DNA of 64,000 bases from Geodermatophilus bullaregiensis. Lineage in GTDB: Bacteria > Actinomycetota > Actinomycetes > Mycobacteriales > Geodermatophilaceae. Position 1 is the stretch's first letter, and each line of letters opens with the position of its first letter. This document shows, piece by piece, positions 18,380-27,684 of the stretch. A program made the translations under genes and the position numbers. The stretch is taken from positions 3,534,001 to 3,598,000 of the forward strand of contig NZ_JAFBCJ010000001.1 of the NCBI RefSeq assembly GCF_016907675.1. The letters run 5' to 3'. Below the pieces are notes generated by a model, which saw only the letters and a list, made by a program, of their open reading frames with translations, had not been told where the DNA came from and searched no databases.

Positions 18380-18397
18380 GTTGCAACCCGCTCGCAG
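18380..18397 (+). promoter_or_regulatory. Putative SARP-type direct repeat upstream of regulator
   Basis: GTTGCAA (18380-18386) and CTCGCAG (18391-18397) align with GCA exactly 11 bp apart, just upstream of the regulator start at 18409. Heptameric direct repeats at 11-bp pitch are the known operator form of AfsR/SARP regulators. Autoregulation is inferred. Confidence 0.45.
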
Positions 18398-18408
18398 GCG
18401 AGGCAGCG

Positions 18409-21270
18409 ATGACAGGTGCAGCGCACGTGCGGATCCGGGTCCTGGGGCCGCTGCAGGTCGAGGACGGCGACGGGCCGGTCTCCGTCGGCGGCCACAAGCC
18501 TCGGACCCTGCTCGCCGCCCTGCTCGTCGCGCGCGGTGAGGTGGTGTCGGCCGACCGGCTGGTCGGTGCCCTGTGGGGGGACGCCCCGCCCGCAGGGGCC
18601 GTGACCGCGCTGCGGGCCTACGTCTCCCGGCTGCGCGGCGTCCTCGGGACCGCCGCGCCCATCCACCACCGCCCGCCCGGCTACTGCCTGTCGCTCGACG
18701 CCGCGACCCTCGACGCCGCGGAGTTCGAGCAGCGGCTCCGGGCCGCCCGGGCCGCGGCGGCCGCGGGGGACCCCGCGCGGGCGCTGGCCGACCTCGACGC
18801 CGCGCTCGAGCTCTGGCGGGGGGACGCGCTCGCCGAGGTCGCCGACGAGGACTTCGCGGCGGCGGAGGCGGCCCGGCTGACCGAGCTGCGCACCGGCGCC
18901 ACCGCCGACCGCGCCGACGCGCTGGTGGAGCTGGGCCGGGCGGCGGAGGCGGTGCCCGAGCTCGAGGCGCTGGTGCGCCGGCACCCCTCCTGGGAGCGGC
19001 CCGCCGTCACGCTGATGCGGGCCCGGTACGCGACGGGGCACCAGGCCGAGGCGCTCGCCGCCTTCCACGAGCTGCGGGCCCGGCTCGGCGAGGAGCTGGG
19101 GGTGGAGCCAGCCGCGCCCGCGCAGGCGCTGTACCGGCGGGTCCTCGCCCACGACCCGGCCCTGGCCGCCACGCCGCCACCCGGGAACCTCCCGCGGCGG
19201 GCCAGCGGCTTCGTCGGCCGCGACCGGGAGGTCGAGCGGGTCCTGGCCGCGCTGCGCGCCGGCCCGCTGGTGACGCTGACCGGCGTCGGCGGTACGGGGA
19301 AGTCCCGGCTCGCGGTGGAGGCCGCGGCCCGGGACCGGGGACGGTTCGGCGACGGCGTGTGGCTCTGCGAGCTCGCCGCCCTGCCCGAGGGGGCCCCGAT
19401 CGGCGACGCGGTGTCCGCGGCCCTCGGCATCCGCCAGCGGTCCGGCCTGTCGATCGAGCAGACGGTCCTGGAGTACCTCCGCGACCGCTCGCTGCTGCTG
19501 CTCGTGGACAACTGCGAGCACGTGCTCGAGCACGCGGCCCGGCTCGTCGGCGAGGTCGTGCAGCGGTGCCCCCGGGTGGTGGTCCTCGCGACCAGCCGCG
19601 AGCCGCTCGGGGTCGACGGTGAGCAGGTGTGGCCGGTCCCGCCCCTGCCGCCCGAGGACGCCACCGCGCTGTTCGTCCAGCGGGCCCGCGCGGCGACGCC
19701 GGACTTCCGCCTCGACCCGGCGGCCGCGGACGCCGTCGCCACCATCTGCAGCCGGCTCGACGGCCTGCCGCTGGGCATCGAGCTGGCCGCGGCCCGCATG
19801 CGCGTCATGAGCCCGGTCGAGGTCGCCCGCCGGCTCGAGGACACCCCGCTGCTCGGCGGCGGGCGCGGACCGGTCGCGCGGCACCAGAGCCTCGTGGCCA
19901 CCATCGAGTGGTCCTACCGGCTGCTGCCCGAGCCCGAGCAGCGGCTGTTCCGCGGCATGTCGGTGTTCGCCGGAGGAGCCGACCTGCGCGCGGTGCACCG
20001 CGTCGTCGACCCGGCGGCGACCGAGGACGACGTCCTCGACCGGCTCGCCCGGCTCGTCGACCGCTCGATGGTGGTGGCCGCGAGCGGGGTGCGCAGCCGC
20101 TACCGGCTGCTGCAGACCCTGCGGGCCTACGGTCGCTCGCGCACCGAAGCCGCCGGTGAGGACGCCGCGCTGGCTCGGCGGCACGTCGCGTACCACGTCG
20201 AGTTCGCCGAGCGGGCCGGCCGGGGACTGCAGGGCCCCGACGAGCGGGCGTGGGCGGCGGAGGCCCTCGGCGTCTACGACGACCTGCGCGCGGCATTCAC
20301 CCGGGCCGCCGCCGACCGCGACTGGGACCTGGCCGTGCGGCTGGTGGCGGCCGTGCCCGAGCTGGTGCACCTGCGCGTCGGCTACGAGGCCTACGCCTGG
20401 GCCGAGCAGCTGCTGCACGTCGTGGACCCCGACCACCCGCTGTACCCGGCCGCCGTCGGCGCCGCCGCCCGCGGCGCGTGGAACCGCGGCGACTTCCCCC
20501 TCGCCACGGCGACGGCGCGGCTGGCGGGAGGCCGGCTGCCCCTGCCCGGCACCGCCCGCATCGCCCACCCGGGCGACGTGCTCGCCGACGTCGCGCTCTA
20601 CGACGGCGACGTGGACGCCGCGCTCGCGCACTACACGGCCGAGGCGGCGCGGGCCCGGGCCGACGACGACCGCATCCGGCTGGTCTGGACGCTCTACTAC
20701 GTCGCGGTGTGCGAGGCGGTCCGCCGCCAACCGGAGCGGGGTCTGGCCGCCGCGCGGGAGAGCCTCGACGTCGCGGAGTCGACGGCCAACCCGACGGCGC
20801 AGTCGATGGCCCGCTACGCGCTCGGGCTGGTGCTCAAGAAGTCCGACCCCGACCGCGCCCTGGCGCTGTTCGACGAGGCGGAGGCGCTGGCCGCGGGCGT
20901 GCGCAACTTCTGGTGGCAGGGCATCGCGATGATGGAGGCGGCGGCCACCCGGGCGGTGCACGGCGACCCGGTCGTGGCCGCCCGCGCGCTGGTCGCCGTC
21001 CTCGCCCACTGGGACCGGGTCGGTGACGCCACGCAGCAGTGGCTCAACCTGCGCTACGCGGCCCGGCTCCTGCAGCGGGTGGGGGCGACGGCGGACGCCG
21101 CCGTCCTGCACGACCACCTGGTCGCGGCCGGCAAGCCCTCACCGCTCGGTCCGCCCGACGGGCTCGCGTCCCGGAGCGACCCCCGGGCGGCCGAGGCCGC
21201 GGCGGTCGCGCACGCCCGCGCGGCCCTCCGCCGGGTCGCCTCCGGGCGGCTCGTGCCCGGCCCTGCATGA
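18409..21270 (+). CDS. AfsR/SARP-type regulator with BTAD, NB-ARC ATPase and TPR region
   Basis: A 953-residue transcription factor. Residues 1-95: OmpR-type winged helix (LGPLQVEDGDGPVSVGGHKP). 96-245: BTAD (AEFEQRLRAARAAAAAGDPA ... LGEELGVEPAAPAQALYRRV). From ~285: NB-ARC/AAA-type ATPase with Walker A TGVGGTGKSRLAVE (~291) and Walker B LLLLVDNCEH. The C-terminal ~350 residues are helical, TPR-like. Such proteins are cytoplasmic activators whose ATPase responds to a signal. It precedes a methyltransferase gene whose upstream region carries matching TGCA direct repeats, so that gene is the likely target. Confidence 0.93.
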   Translation: MTGAAHVRIRVLGPLQVEDGDGPVSVGGHKPRTLLAALLVARGEVVSADRLVGALWGDAPPAGAVTALRAYVSRLRGVLGTAAPIHHRPPGYCLSLDAATLDAAEFEQRLRAARAAAAAGDPARALADLDAALELWRGDALAEVADEDFAAAEAARLTELRTGATADRADALVELGRAAEAVPELEALVRRHPSWERPAVTLMRARYATGHQAEALAAFHELRARLGEELGVEPAAPAQALYRRVLAHDPALAATPPPGNLPRRASGFVGRDREVERVLAALRAGPLVTLTGVGGTGKSRLAVEAAARDRGRFGDGVWLCELAALPEGAPIGDAVSAALGIRQRSGLSIEQTVLEYLRDRSLLLLVDNCEHVLEHAARLVGEVVQRCPRVVVLATSREPLGVDGEQVWPVPPLPPEDATALFVQRARAATPDFRLDPAAADAVATICSRLDGLPLGIELAAARMRVMSPVEVARRLEDTPLLGGGRGPVARHQSLVATIEWSYRLLPEPEQRLFRGMSVFAGGADLRAVHRVVDPAATEDDVLDRLARLVDRSMVVAASGVRSRYRLLQTLRAYGRSRTEAAGEDAALARRHVAYHVEFAERAGRGLQGPDERAWAAEALGVYDDLRAAFTRAAADRDWDLAVRLVAAVPELVHLRVGYEAYAWAEQLLHVVDPDHPLYPAAVGAAARGAWNRGDFPLATATARLAGGRLPLPGTARIAHPGDVLADVALYDGDVDAALAHYTAEAARARADDDRIRLVWTLYYVAVCEAVRRQPERGLAAARESLDVAESTANPTAQSMARYALGLVLKKSDPDRALALFDEAEALAAGVRNFWWQGIAMMEAAATRAVHGDPVVAARALVAVLAHWDRVGDATQQWLNLRYAARLLQRVGATADAAVLHDHLVAAGKPSPLGPPDGLASRSDPRAAEAAAVAHARAALRRVASGRLVPGPA

Positions 21271-21271
21271 G

Positions 21272-21305
21272 CGTGCAGCCGCGTTGCAGCCGGTCTGCAA
21301 CGCGG
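21272..21305 (+). promoter_or_regulatory. Triple TGCA direct repeat / palindrome before methyltransferase
   Basis: Three heptamers CGTGCAG (21272), GTTGCAG (21283) and TCTGCAA (21294) put TGCA at exactly 11-bp spacing. The last two also form a perfect 11-bp inverted repeat CCGCGTTGCAG / CTGCAACGCGG (21279-21305, 5-bp spacer). It lies between the regulator stop and the methyltransferase start, and could be an operator, a terminator or both. Confidence 0.55.
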
Positions 21306-21362
21306 CGGGGCCACCGTCGTCGCACTGCGGGGACGACCCGCACGACGACGAGGAGCAGACAG

Positions 21363-22199
21363 ATGACCGACACGATCGACGCGACCGCCGCCGACCGCGC
21401 CCTGAAGGCCAAGCACCGGGCGATGTGGGGGCTGGGGGACTACCCGGCCGTGGCGAGGGACCTCATCCCCGAGCTGGGGCGCGTCCTGGTCGCCGCGGCC
21501 GGGGTGCGCCGCGGCGAGCGGGTCCTGGACGTCGCGGCCGGCACCGGCAACGCCGCCGTCCCCGCCGCGCTGACCGGCGCCGAGGTCGTGGCCTCCGACC
21601 TCACCCCGGAGCTGTTCCCGGCCGGACGCGCGTTCGCGGCCCGCGAGGGCGTGGAGCTCTCGTGGGAGGAGGCCGACGCCGAGGCGCTGCCCTACGCGGA
21701 CGCCGGCTTCGACGTCGTCCTGTCCTGCGTCGGCGTGATGTTCGCGCCGCACCACCAGCAGGCCGCCGACGAGCTGGTGCGGGTCTGCCGCCCCGGCGGG
21801 CGGATCGGCCTGGTCAGCTGGACGCCGGAGGGCTTCGTCGGCGAGATGTTCCGGACGATGAAGCCCTACGCGCCCCCGCCGCCGCCCGGTGCGCAGCCGC
21901 CGCCGCTGTGGGGCGACGAGCAGCACGTGCGCGAGCTGTTCGGCGACCGGGTCACCGACGTCGTCGCGCGGCGGCAGACCGTGACGACGAGCGGCTGGGA
22001 GTCGCCGGAGGCGTGGCGGGACTACTGGAAGTCGGTCTACGGGCCGACGATCGCCACCTACCGCAACATCGCCGACGACCCCGAGCGGGTGGCGGCGCTC
22101 GACCGCGACCTGGCCGCGCTCGCCGCGCGGTACGACCGCGGCACGGGAGAGACCGTCCTGGACTGGGAGTACCTGGTCCTGACCGCGCGCCGCGCCTGA
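21363..22199 (+). CDS. Class I SAM-dependent methyltransferase
   Basis: A 278-residue Rossmann-fold methyltransferase. Motif I is VLDVAAGTGNAAVPAA (~55-70), the acidic end of strand 2 is VVASDLTPEL, motif post-I is EEADAEALPYADAGFDVVLS, and motif III is RVCRPGGRIGLVSW. A UbiE/Coq5-like layout with a helical N-terminal lid. An AGGAGCAGACAG site precedes the ATG. The methyl acceptor is unknown. It sits directly behind the SARP-type regulator and its direct repeats and is probably controlled by it. Confidence 0.9.
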   Translation: MTDTIDATAADRALKAKHRAMWGLGDYPAVARDLIPELGRVLVAAAGVRRGERVLDVAAGTGNAAVPAALTGAEVVASDLTPELFPAGRAFAAREGVELSWEEADAEALPYADAGFDVVLSCVGVMFAPHHQQAADELVRVCRPGGRIGLVSWTPEGFVGEMFRTMKPYAPPPPPGAQPPPLWGDEQHVRELFGDRVTDVVARRQTVTTSGWESPEAWRDYWKSVYGPTIATYRNIADDPERVAALDRDLAALAARYDRGTGETVLDWEYLVLTARRA

Positions 22200-22271
22200 G
22201 CGGTGCGCCACCCGCGGACCGGCGCCGGGGGACCGGCGCCGGCCCGTCCTGAGCAGTGGAGGAGTGCAGAC

Positions 22272-23348
22272 GTGGTCGATCTCCTCGTCCGGCGGGACGA
22301 CCTGCGGGTCGTCCGCGTCGACCCCGGCGAGCCGGCGCGGACCGAGGTGGCCGCGGGCACGGTGCAGTTCGTCGTCGAGCGCTTCGGGCTCACCGCCAAC
22401 AACCTCACCTACGCCGTGCTGGGCGACCGGTGGCGCTACTGGGACCACTTCCCGGGGCCGGACGGCTGGGGGCGGGTGCCCGCCTGGGGCTTCGGCCGGG
22501 TGGCGGCCTCCGGTGTCGACGGCGTCGCCGTGGGGGACCGCTTCTTCGGGTTCTGGCCGATGACGAGCCGGGTCACCCTGGAGGTGGCCGCGGGTGCGGG
22601 CGGCGTGGTCGACCGCTCGGCCGCCCGCGCGTCCCTGCCTGCGGTCTACACCCGGTACCTGCGCGCCCTGCCGGAGACCGGCTTCCCGCCCGAGCACGAC
22701 GACGCCGCGGCGGTCCTGCGGCCGCTGTTCATGACCGGGTGGCTGCTGGCCGACCAGCTCGCCGCACGCGACTGGCACGGCGCCGGAGCGGTGGTGCTGA
22801 CCTCGGCGTCGAGCCGGACCGCCTGGTGCACCGCGACGGCGATCCGGGCGCGCGACGACGCACCGGCGGTCATCGGGCTGACGTCGGCCGGGCGGGTGGA
22901 CGACACCGCGGGGCTCGGCCTCTACGACCAGGTGCTGGCCTACGACGACGTCGGCGCGCTGCCGGTCGACCGCGGGGTCGTCCTGGTCGACGTCGCCGGC
23001 GACACCGCCGTCCGCGCGGCGGTGCACGAGCGCACCCGGGACGTGCTGCGGGCCTCGATCGTCGTCGGCGCGACGCACTGGACGCGGGCCGGCGGAAGCA
23101 GCGGGCTGCCGGGTCCGGCGCCGGTGGTCTTCTCCGCACCGGACGCGGCCGCGGAGGGGACCGCCGCGTCCGGCACGGCGGCGTTCGCGCGCCGGCTCGG
23201 CACGGCGTGGGCGGCGTTCGCCACCGACCGGGTGCCCGAGCTGCTCCGGTTCGAGCACGTGACCGGCGCCGACGCCCTCGCCGGGGCCTGGTCGGCGCTC
23301 GTCGACGGGGACGTCGACCCCCGCAGGGGACTGGTGGTCAGCCTGTAG
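22272..23348 (+). CDS. DUF2855 family protein
   Basis: A 358-residue protein of the DUF2855 family: FGLTANNLTYAVLGDRWRYW (~35-54) and VPAWGFGRVAASGVDGVAVGDRF (the GroES-like part of a medium-chain dehydrogenase-like fold), then a Rossmann-like half (VVLTSASSRTAW, IGLTSAGR). No catalytic zinc ligands are evident. The family is annotated as alcohol-dehydrogenase-like but uncharacterised. GTG 22272 lies behind GGAGGAG. The gap of 72 bases to the methyltransferase suggests possible co-transcription. Confidence 0.85.
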   Translation: MVDLLVRRDDLRVVRVDPGEPARTEVAAGTVQFVVERFGLTANNLTYAVLGDRWRYWDHFPGPDGWGRVPAWGFGRVAASGVDGVAVGDRFFGFWPMTSRVTLEVAAGAGGVVDRSAARASLPAVYTRYLRALPETGFPPEHDDAAAVLRPLFMTGWLLADQLAARDWHGAGAVVLTSASSRTAWCTATAIRARDDAPAVIGLTSAGRVDDTAGLGLYDQVLAYDDVGALPVDRGVVLVDVAGDTAVRAAVHERTRDVLRASIVVGATHWTRAGGSSGLPGPAPVVFSAPDAAAEGTAASGTAAFARRLGTAWAAFATDRVPELLRFEHVTGADALAGAWSALVDGDVDPRRGLVVSL

Positions 23349-23371
23349 GCCCCGTCAGCCTGTGGGCCCCG

Positions 23372-23875
23372 TCAGCCGGGGGCCGCGGCGGGCTGCTGCT
23401 CGAGCCAGCGGCGCCGGGCGTCCTCCAGTGCCGCGACGGCCTGGGCCTTGCGCTCCCAGCCGCGGGTCTCGGCCGACTTGTCCGGCGACAGGGCCTCGTA
23501 GATCTCGAAGAAGTGCCAGATCTCGGCGATCTGGTGCATCGGCACGTCCTCGAGCTCCTGCAGGTGCAGCTGTCGCGGGTCGGTCGCCGGCACGCACAGC
23601 AGCTTGGCGTCGGGGCCCCGCGTGTCCTCGACCCAGAACACGGCGATGACCCGCGCGCGGACCACGCAGCCGGGGAAGGTGGGCTCGGCGAGCAGCAGGA
23701 GCGCGTCGATCGGGTCGCCGTCCTCGGCCAGCGTGTCCGGGACGAACCCGTAGTCGCCGGGGTAGCCGGTGGCGGTGAAGAGCATCCGGTCCAGCCGGAT
23801 CCGGCCGAGCCGCTGGTCGTACTCGTACCTGTTCCGCGACCCCTTGGGGACCTCGACGATCACGTCGACCAGCAC
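23372..23875 (-). CDS. ppa: Inorganic pyrophosphatase (family I)
   Basis: A 167-residue cytoplasmic enzyme that hydrolyses PPi to phosphate with Mg2+. The start DVIVEVPKGSRNRYEYD contains the first conserved Glu and Lys of family I, GYPGDYGFVPDTLAEDGDPID carries the catalytic Asp cluster, and KSAETRGWERKAQA closes the domain. The GTG at 23875 has GGGAGGAGG upstream and gives the usual bacterial length (~162-175); the open frame is 29 codons longer but that extension is not conserved-looking. Confidence 0.95.
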   Translation of the reverse strand: MLVDVIVEVPKGSRNRYEYDQRLGRIRLDRMLFTATGYPGDYGFVPDTLAEDGDPIDALLLLAEPTFPGCVVRARVIAVFWVEDTRGPDAKLLCVPATDPRQLHLQELEDVPMHQIAEIWHFFEIYEALSPDKSAETRGWERKAQAVAALEDARRRWLEQQPAAAPG

Positions 23876-24057
23876 GGACGCCTCCTCCCGCGCCGGTCCC
23901 GGTGCGACGGCGTCCGTCGCGGCCGGATCGGCGCCAGCCGACCCTGACCGAGCACCCCTCACCCGTCAACTCGGGTGCTCCCTCGGGCGCGTCCGACCGG
24001 TGTCCTCGCCGGGTGCGAGCATGTCGGTTCCCGGAGGCGCGAGCCGAGGAGGCACCC

Positions 24058-25092
24058 GTGGTCCTGCAGCTGCGTCGACCGATCGTGCAGGCGCCGATGG
24101 CGGGTGGCCCGTCGACGCCGGAGCTCGCCGCGGCGGTCTGCGAGGCCGGCGGGCTCGGGTTCCTCGCCGCCGGCTACAAGACGCCGTCCGCGGTGGCCGA
24201 GGACGTCCGCGCGCTGCGGGCGCTGACCGGTGAGCGGTTCGGCGTCAACGTCTTCGTCCCCGGACCGCCCGGGGACGACGACGCCGTCCGCCGGTACGCG
24301 GGTGAGCTGCGGGCCGACGCCGAGCGGTGGGGCGTCGACCTGGGGGAGCCGAGGGCCGACGACGACGCCTGGGAGGCGAAGGTCGACCTGCTCGCCGAGG
24401 AGCGGGTGCCGGTCGTGTCGTTCACCTTCGGCCTGCCGCGTCCGGACATGGTCACCGCGCTGCACGACGCCGGCGCGACCGTGCTGGTCACCGTCACCAC
24501 GCCGCAGGAGGCGGTCGCCGCCCGCGACGTCGGCGCGGACGCGCTGACCGTGCAGGGCGTCGAGGCCGGCGGGCACCGGGGCGACTTCCTCGACCAGGAC
24601 GGCGCCGGCGAGTACGGCCTGCTGACGCTGCTGCGCCTCGTCGCCCGGGCGGTGGACCTGCCGCTGGTCGCCGCCGGCGGGCTGGTGGACGGCCCGTCGG
24701 TGGCCGCCGTGCTCGTCGCCGGTGCGGAGGCCGCGCAGCTGGGCACGGCGTTCCTGTGCTGCCCCGAGGCGGGCACCAGCCCGGTGCACCGCGAGGCGCT
24801 CACCACGTACGGACGGACGGCGCTGACGCGGGCGTTCAGCGGCCGCCGGGCGCGCGGGCTGGTCAACCGGTTCCTCGCCGAGCACACCGCGACGGCGCCG
24901 GCGGCCTACCCGCAGGTGCACCACCTGACGACGCCGCTGCGCGCCGCCGCCCGGAAGGCGGGGGACCCGGACGCGATCAACCTGTGGGCCGGTCAGGGCC
25001 ACCCCCTGGTCGAGGCCCTGCCCGCCGGGGAGCTGGTCCGCCGTCTCGCCGACGACGCGCAGGCGGCACTGCGGACGGTGTCGCGGCGGTGA
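24058..25092 (+). CDS. Nitronate monooxygenase (NMO/2-nitropropane dioxygenase)
   Basis: A 344-residue FMN-dependent TIM-barrel enzyme that oxidises nitronates to carbonyls and nitrite. PIVQAPMAGGPSTPELAAAV is the N-terminal FMN/substrate motif of class I NMO, VEAGGHRGD carries the catalytic His in the AGGHxG motif, and LPLVAAGGLVDGPSVAAVLV plus GAEAAQLGTAFL bind the FMN phosphate. GTG 24058 follows GAGGAGGC. Stand-alone, convergent with selO over a hairpin. Confidence 0.92.
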   Translation: MVLQLRRPIVQAPMAGGPSTPELAAAVCEAGGLGFLAAGYKTPSAVAEDVRALRALTGERFGVNVFVPGPPGDDDAVRRYAGELRADAERWGVDLGEPRADDDAWEAKVDLLAEERVPVVSFTFGLPRPDMVTALHDAGATVLVTVTTPQEAVAARDVGADALTVQGVEAGGHRGDFLDQDGAGEYGLLTLLRLVARAVDLPLVAAGGLVDGPSVAAVLVAGAEAAQLGTAFLCCPEAGTSPVHREALTTYGRTALTRAFSGRRARGLVNRFLAEHTATAPAAYPQVHHLTTPLRAAARKAGDPDAINLWAGQGHPLVEALPAGELVRRLADDAQAALRTVSRR

Positions 25093-25121
25093 CGGCGGCG
25101 GGCTGCCGCCTGCCGCCGTCA
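25090..25121. terminator. Intrinsic terminator hairpin between convergent genes
   Basis: TGACGGCGGCGGGC and its near-complement (one mismatch, 4-base loop) start on the stop codon of the nitronate monooxygenase gene and serve both directions. Confidence 0.65.
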
Positions 25122-25126
25122 GCTGA

Positions 25127-26593
25127 TCAGGTGCCGCAGAACGTGGTGTAGGAGCCGAACGTCTCCGGAGCCGGGGCGGCGTAGCGGTCCAGGCCCGGCC
25201 GCTCGTCGAACGGCCGCGTCACGGCCCCGAGCAGCTGCTGCACCGGCGCCAGGTCGCCGTCCGTCGCCGCCTGCAGCGCCTCCTCGACGAGGTGGTTGCG
25301 CGGGACGTAGGCGGGGTTGACCCGGTCCATCGCGTCGGCGTCCGGCGCCAGCGCCCGCCAGCGCTCCAGCCAGCCGTCGATGCCCGCCAGGTCCAGGAAC
25401 AGCTCCCGCGTCGGCTCCACGGACCCGCGCGCCGCCCCGGACAGCCCCCGGTGGAACGACGTCATGTCGACGTGGTCGGCGGCGAGCAGCCCCAGCAGGT
25501 CGTCGAACAGCGCTCGCGCCACCTCGTCGTCCAGACCCTCCGGCAGGCCCAGCTTCCGCCGCATGCCGGCCGACCAGGCCGCGTTGTACGCCGGGCGGAA
25601 CCCGCCCAGCGCCCCCACCGCCCGCTCGATCGCCTTCTCCTGCTCGTCGGCGAGCAGCGGCAGCAGCGCCTCGGCGAACCGCGCGAGGTTCCACTCCATG
25701 ACGATCGGCTGGTTGCCGTAGGCGTAGCGCCCGCCGTGGTCGATGGAGCTGTACACCGTCGCCGGGTCGAAGGCGTCGAGGAAGGCGCACGGCCCGTAGT
25801 CGATGGTCTCGCCGGAGATCGTCGTGTTGTCGGTGTTCATCACCCCGTGCACGAACCCGACGAGCATCCACCGCGCCACCAGCGACGCCTGCGCCGCGAT
25901 CACCGACTCGAACAGCGCCAGGTACCGGTCGTCGGCGTCGGCGGCGCCGGGGTGGTGCCGGGCGATGGCGACGTCGGCCAGCCGGCGCAGCAGGTCGACG
26001 TCGTCGGTCACCCGCGCGTACTGGAAGCTCCCCACCCGCAGGTGACTGCTCGCCACCCGCGCCAGGACGGCCCCGGGCAGCAGCGTCTCGCGACGGATCG
26101 GCCGGCCCGTCGCGACGACGGCGAGCGACCGCGTCGTCGGGATGCCGAGGGCGTGCATCGCCTCGCTGACCACGTGCTCGCGCAGCATCGGACCCACCGC
26201 GGCCAGGCCGTCGGCGCCGCCGCGCGCGAACGGCGTCCGCCCGGAGCCCTTGAGGTGCAGGTCGCGCAGCCGGCCCTCGGCGTCGGTCAGCTCGCCGAGC
26301 AGCAGCGCGCGCCCGTCACCGAGCCGCGGCACGAAGCCGCCGAACTGGTGCCCGGCGTAGGCCTGCGCCACCGGCGCGGCGCCGTCGGGGACCTGCGTGC
26401 CGGTCAGCAGGCCGACGCCCTCGGTGCTGCGCAGCCACGCCGGGTCCAGGCCCAGCTCGGTGGCCAGCGGCTCGTTGAGCACGAGCAGCCGCGGGTCGGG
26501 CGCCTCGGCCGCCTGCCACGGGACCGCCATCTCCGGCAGCTCCCGCGCGAAGCGGCTCTCGAGGCGGACGTGGGTTGCCGGGGCGACGCTCAC
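25127..26593 (-). CDS. selO: Protein adenylyltransferase SelO (YdiU/UPF0061)
   Basis: A 488-residue pseudokinase that AMPylates protein Ser/Thr/Tyr residues with flipped ATP, linked to redox control. Seen: [20 protein letters not shown] (~80-100), [20 protein letters not shown] (nucleotide-binding), [20 protein letters not shown], and the active-site [23 protein letters not shown] block with the metal-binding Asn and Asp. It ends FCGT with Cys rather than selenocysteine, as in most bacterial forms. Start GTG 26593 gives the standard length; a longer frame to 26695 is not supported. Confidence 0.95.
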   Translation of the reverse strand: MSVAPATHVRLESRFARELPEMAVPWQAAEAPDPRLLVLNEPLATELGLDPAWLRSTEGVGLLTGTQVPDGAAPVAQAYAGHQFGGFVPRLGDGRALLLGELTDAEGRLRDLHLKGSGRTPFARGGADGLAAVGPMLREHVVSEAMHALGIPTTRSLAVVATGRPIRRETLLPGAVLARVASSHLRVGSFQYARVTDDVDLLRRLADVAIARHHPGAADADDRYLALFESVIAAQASLVARWMLVGFVHGVMNTDNTTISGETIDYGPCAFLDAFDPATVYSSIDHGGRYAYGNQPIVMEWNLARFAEALLPLLADEQEKAIERAVGALGGFRPAYNAAWSAGMRRKLGLPEGLDDEVARALFDDLLGLLAADHVDMTSFHRGLSGAARGSVEPTRELFLDLAGIDGWLERWRALAPDADAMDRVNPAYVPRNHLVEEALQAATDGDLAPVQQLLGAVTRPFDERPGLDRYAAPAPETFGSYTTFCGT

Positions 26594-26718
26594 CCCCCCG
26601 ACGGTACGTCCCCGTCCGCTCCCCGGCGGGTCGGACGACGGGCCGCGCGCTTGCGCGGCCTGACCAGGGGTAACGCCGGTCACGTCCAGCACCAACGTCC
26701 TGCGACGGAGGAGGAACA

Positions 26719-27558
26719 GTGACCACGAAGGTCGAGAAGTCGATCCAGGTCGACGTACCGGTGACCACGGCCTACAACCAGTGGACCCAGTTCGAGGACT
26801 TCCCCCACTTCATGGGCGGGGTCAAGGAGGTCCGCCAGCTCACGGACAACCGGTTGCACTGGGTCGCCGAGATCGCCGGTGTCCGGCGCGAGTGGGAGGC
26901 CGCCGTCCTCGAGCAGGTGCCCGACCGGAAGGTCGCCTGGGCCGCCACGGGCGGCGCGACCAACGCGGGCGCGGTCCGGTTCGAACCCGCCGGGCCGACC
27001 TCGACGATCGTGTACCTGGAGCTCGAGTACGAGCCCGAGGGCCTCGTGGAGCAGGTCGGCGACAAGCTCGGCATCGTCGAGCGGCAGGTGCGGTCGGACC
27101 TCGAGCGGTTCAAGAGCCTCATCGAGGACCAGGGCTACGCCAGCGGTGCGTGGCGCGGCTCGGTCAACGAGCACCTCGACGTCGGCACGCCCACCACGGG
27201 TGACGCCTACGGCTCGCACGGCGACAGCGGCAAGGCCGGCGTCTCGGGCAAGGCCGTCGCCGCCGGCGTGGCGGCGGTGGCCGGTGTCGCGGCGGCGGCC
27301 GCGGCCGCGGCCACGTCGTCGGGCGGCAAGGAGCAGGAGGCGCAGCCGGTCGAGCAGCCGGCGCGGCCGGAGGGCGTCGTCCAGTCGCAGGAGGTGACCG
27401 TCGTCGACCAGCCGCCGCCGGACGCGGTGGTCCGCGACGACGTGCTCGTCCCGGAGTCCGACCCCGAGGGCTACACCGGCACCAGCTCCACCGAGGGCGT
27501 CGAGCGGGGTGTGCGCCCGGACGGAGACGACCCGATGATCGGCGGCGGCAACCGCTGA
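26719..27558 (+). CDS. SRPBCC (cyclase/dehydrase-like) protein with Ala-rich tail
   Basis: A 279-residue protein. Residues 1-145 are a polyketide_cyc2-type SRPBCC domain ([57 protein letters not shown]). After it comes an Ala/Val-rich segment (~178-200, [18 protein letters not shown]) that could insert in a membrane, then an acidic, disordered tail ending MIGGGNR. Family members are linked to stress or envelope in actinobacteria; no ligand known. GTG 26719 follows GGAGGAGG. Confidence 0.85.
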   Translation: MTTKVEKSIQVDVPVTTAYNQWTQFEDFPHFMGGVKEVRQLTDNRLHWVAEIAGVRREWEAAVLEQVPDRKVAWAATGGATNAGAVRFEPAGPTSTIVYLELEYEPEGLVEQVGDKLGIVERQVRSDLERFKSLIEDQGYASGAWRGSVNEHLDVGTPTTGDAYGSHGDSGKAGVSGKAVAAGVAAVAGVAAAAAAAATSSGGKEQEAQPVEQPARPEGVVQSQEVTVVDQPPPDAVVRDDVLVPESDPEGYTGTSSTEGVERGVRPDGDDPMIGGGNR

Positions 27559-27564
27559 CCCAGG

Positions 27565-27648
27565 CGGTCGGTGGAGGAGCCGACGACTCCTCCACCGACC
27601 GGCCCGCCGGACGCGGCCGGCCGCCCCGGCCGCGTCCGCCGGGCCGGG
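27565..27648 (+). terminator. Tandem terminator hairpins
   Basis: First hairpin: perfect 15-bp stem CGGTCGGTGGAGGAG with a 7-base loop (27565-27601). Second: 18-bp stem GGCCCGCCGGACGCGGCC with one mismatch (27600-27648). Both follow the SRPBCC-tail gene stop. Confidence 0.75.
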
Positions 27649-27684
27649 CTACGCTCGCCGCCACCCTGCGCGAGGAGAGCGGCC

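Noticed and set aside
18274..21117. 947-codon minus-strand ORF opposite the SARP regulator
   Set aside because: Composition (Arg, Gly, Asp, His) and lack of any domain mark it as antisense shadow of the BTAD/NB-ARC gene.
25127..25150. Selenocysteine in SelO
   Set aside because: The C-terminal codon is TGC (Cys) in FCGT; no in-frame TGA or SECIS-like need.
27571..27684. N-terminal extension of the 466-residue protein to 27571
   Set aside because: It would run through two terminator hairpins; the ATG at 27685 has a good ribosome site.
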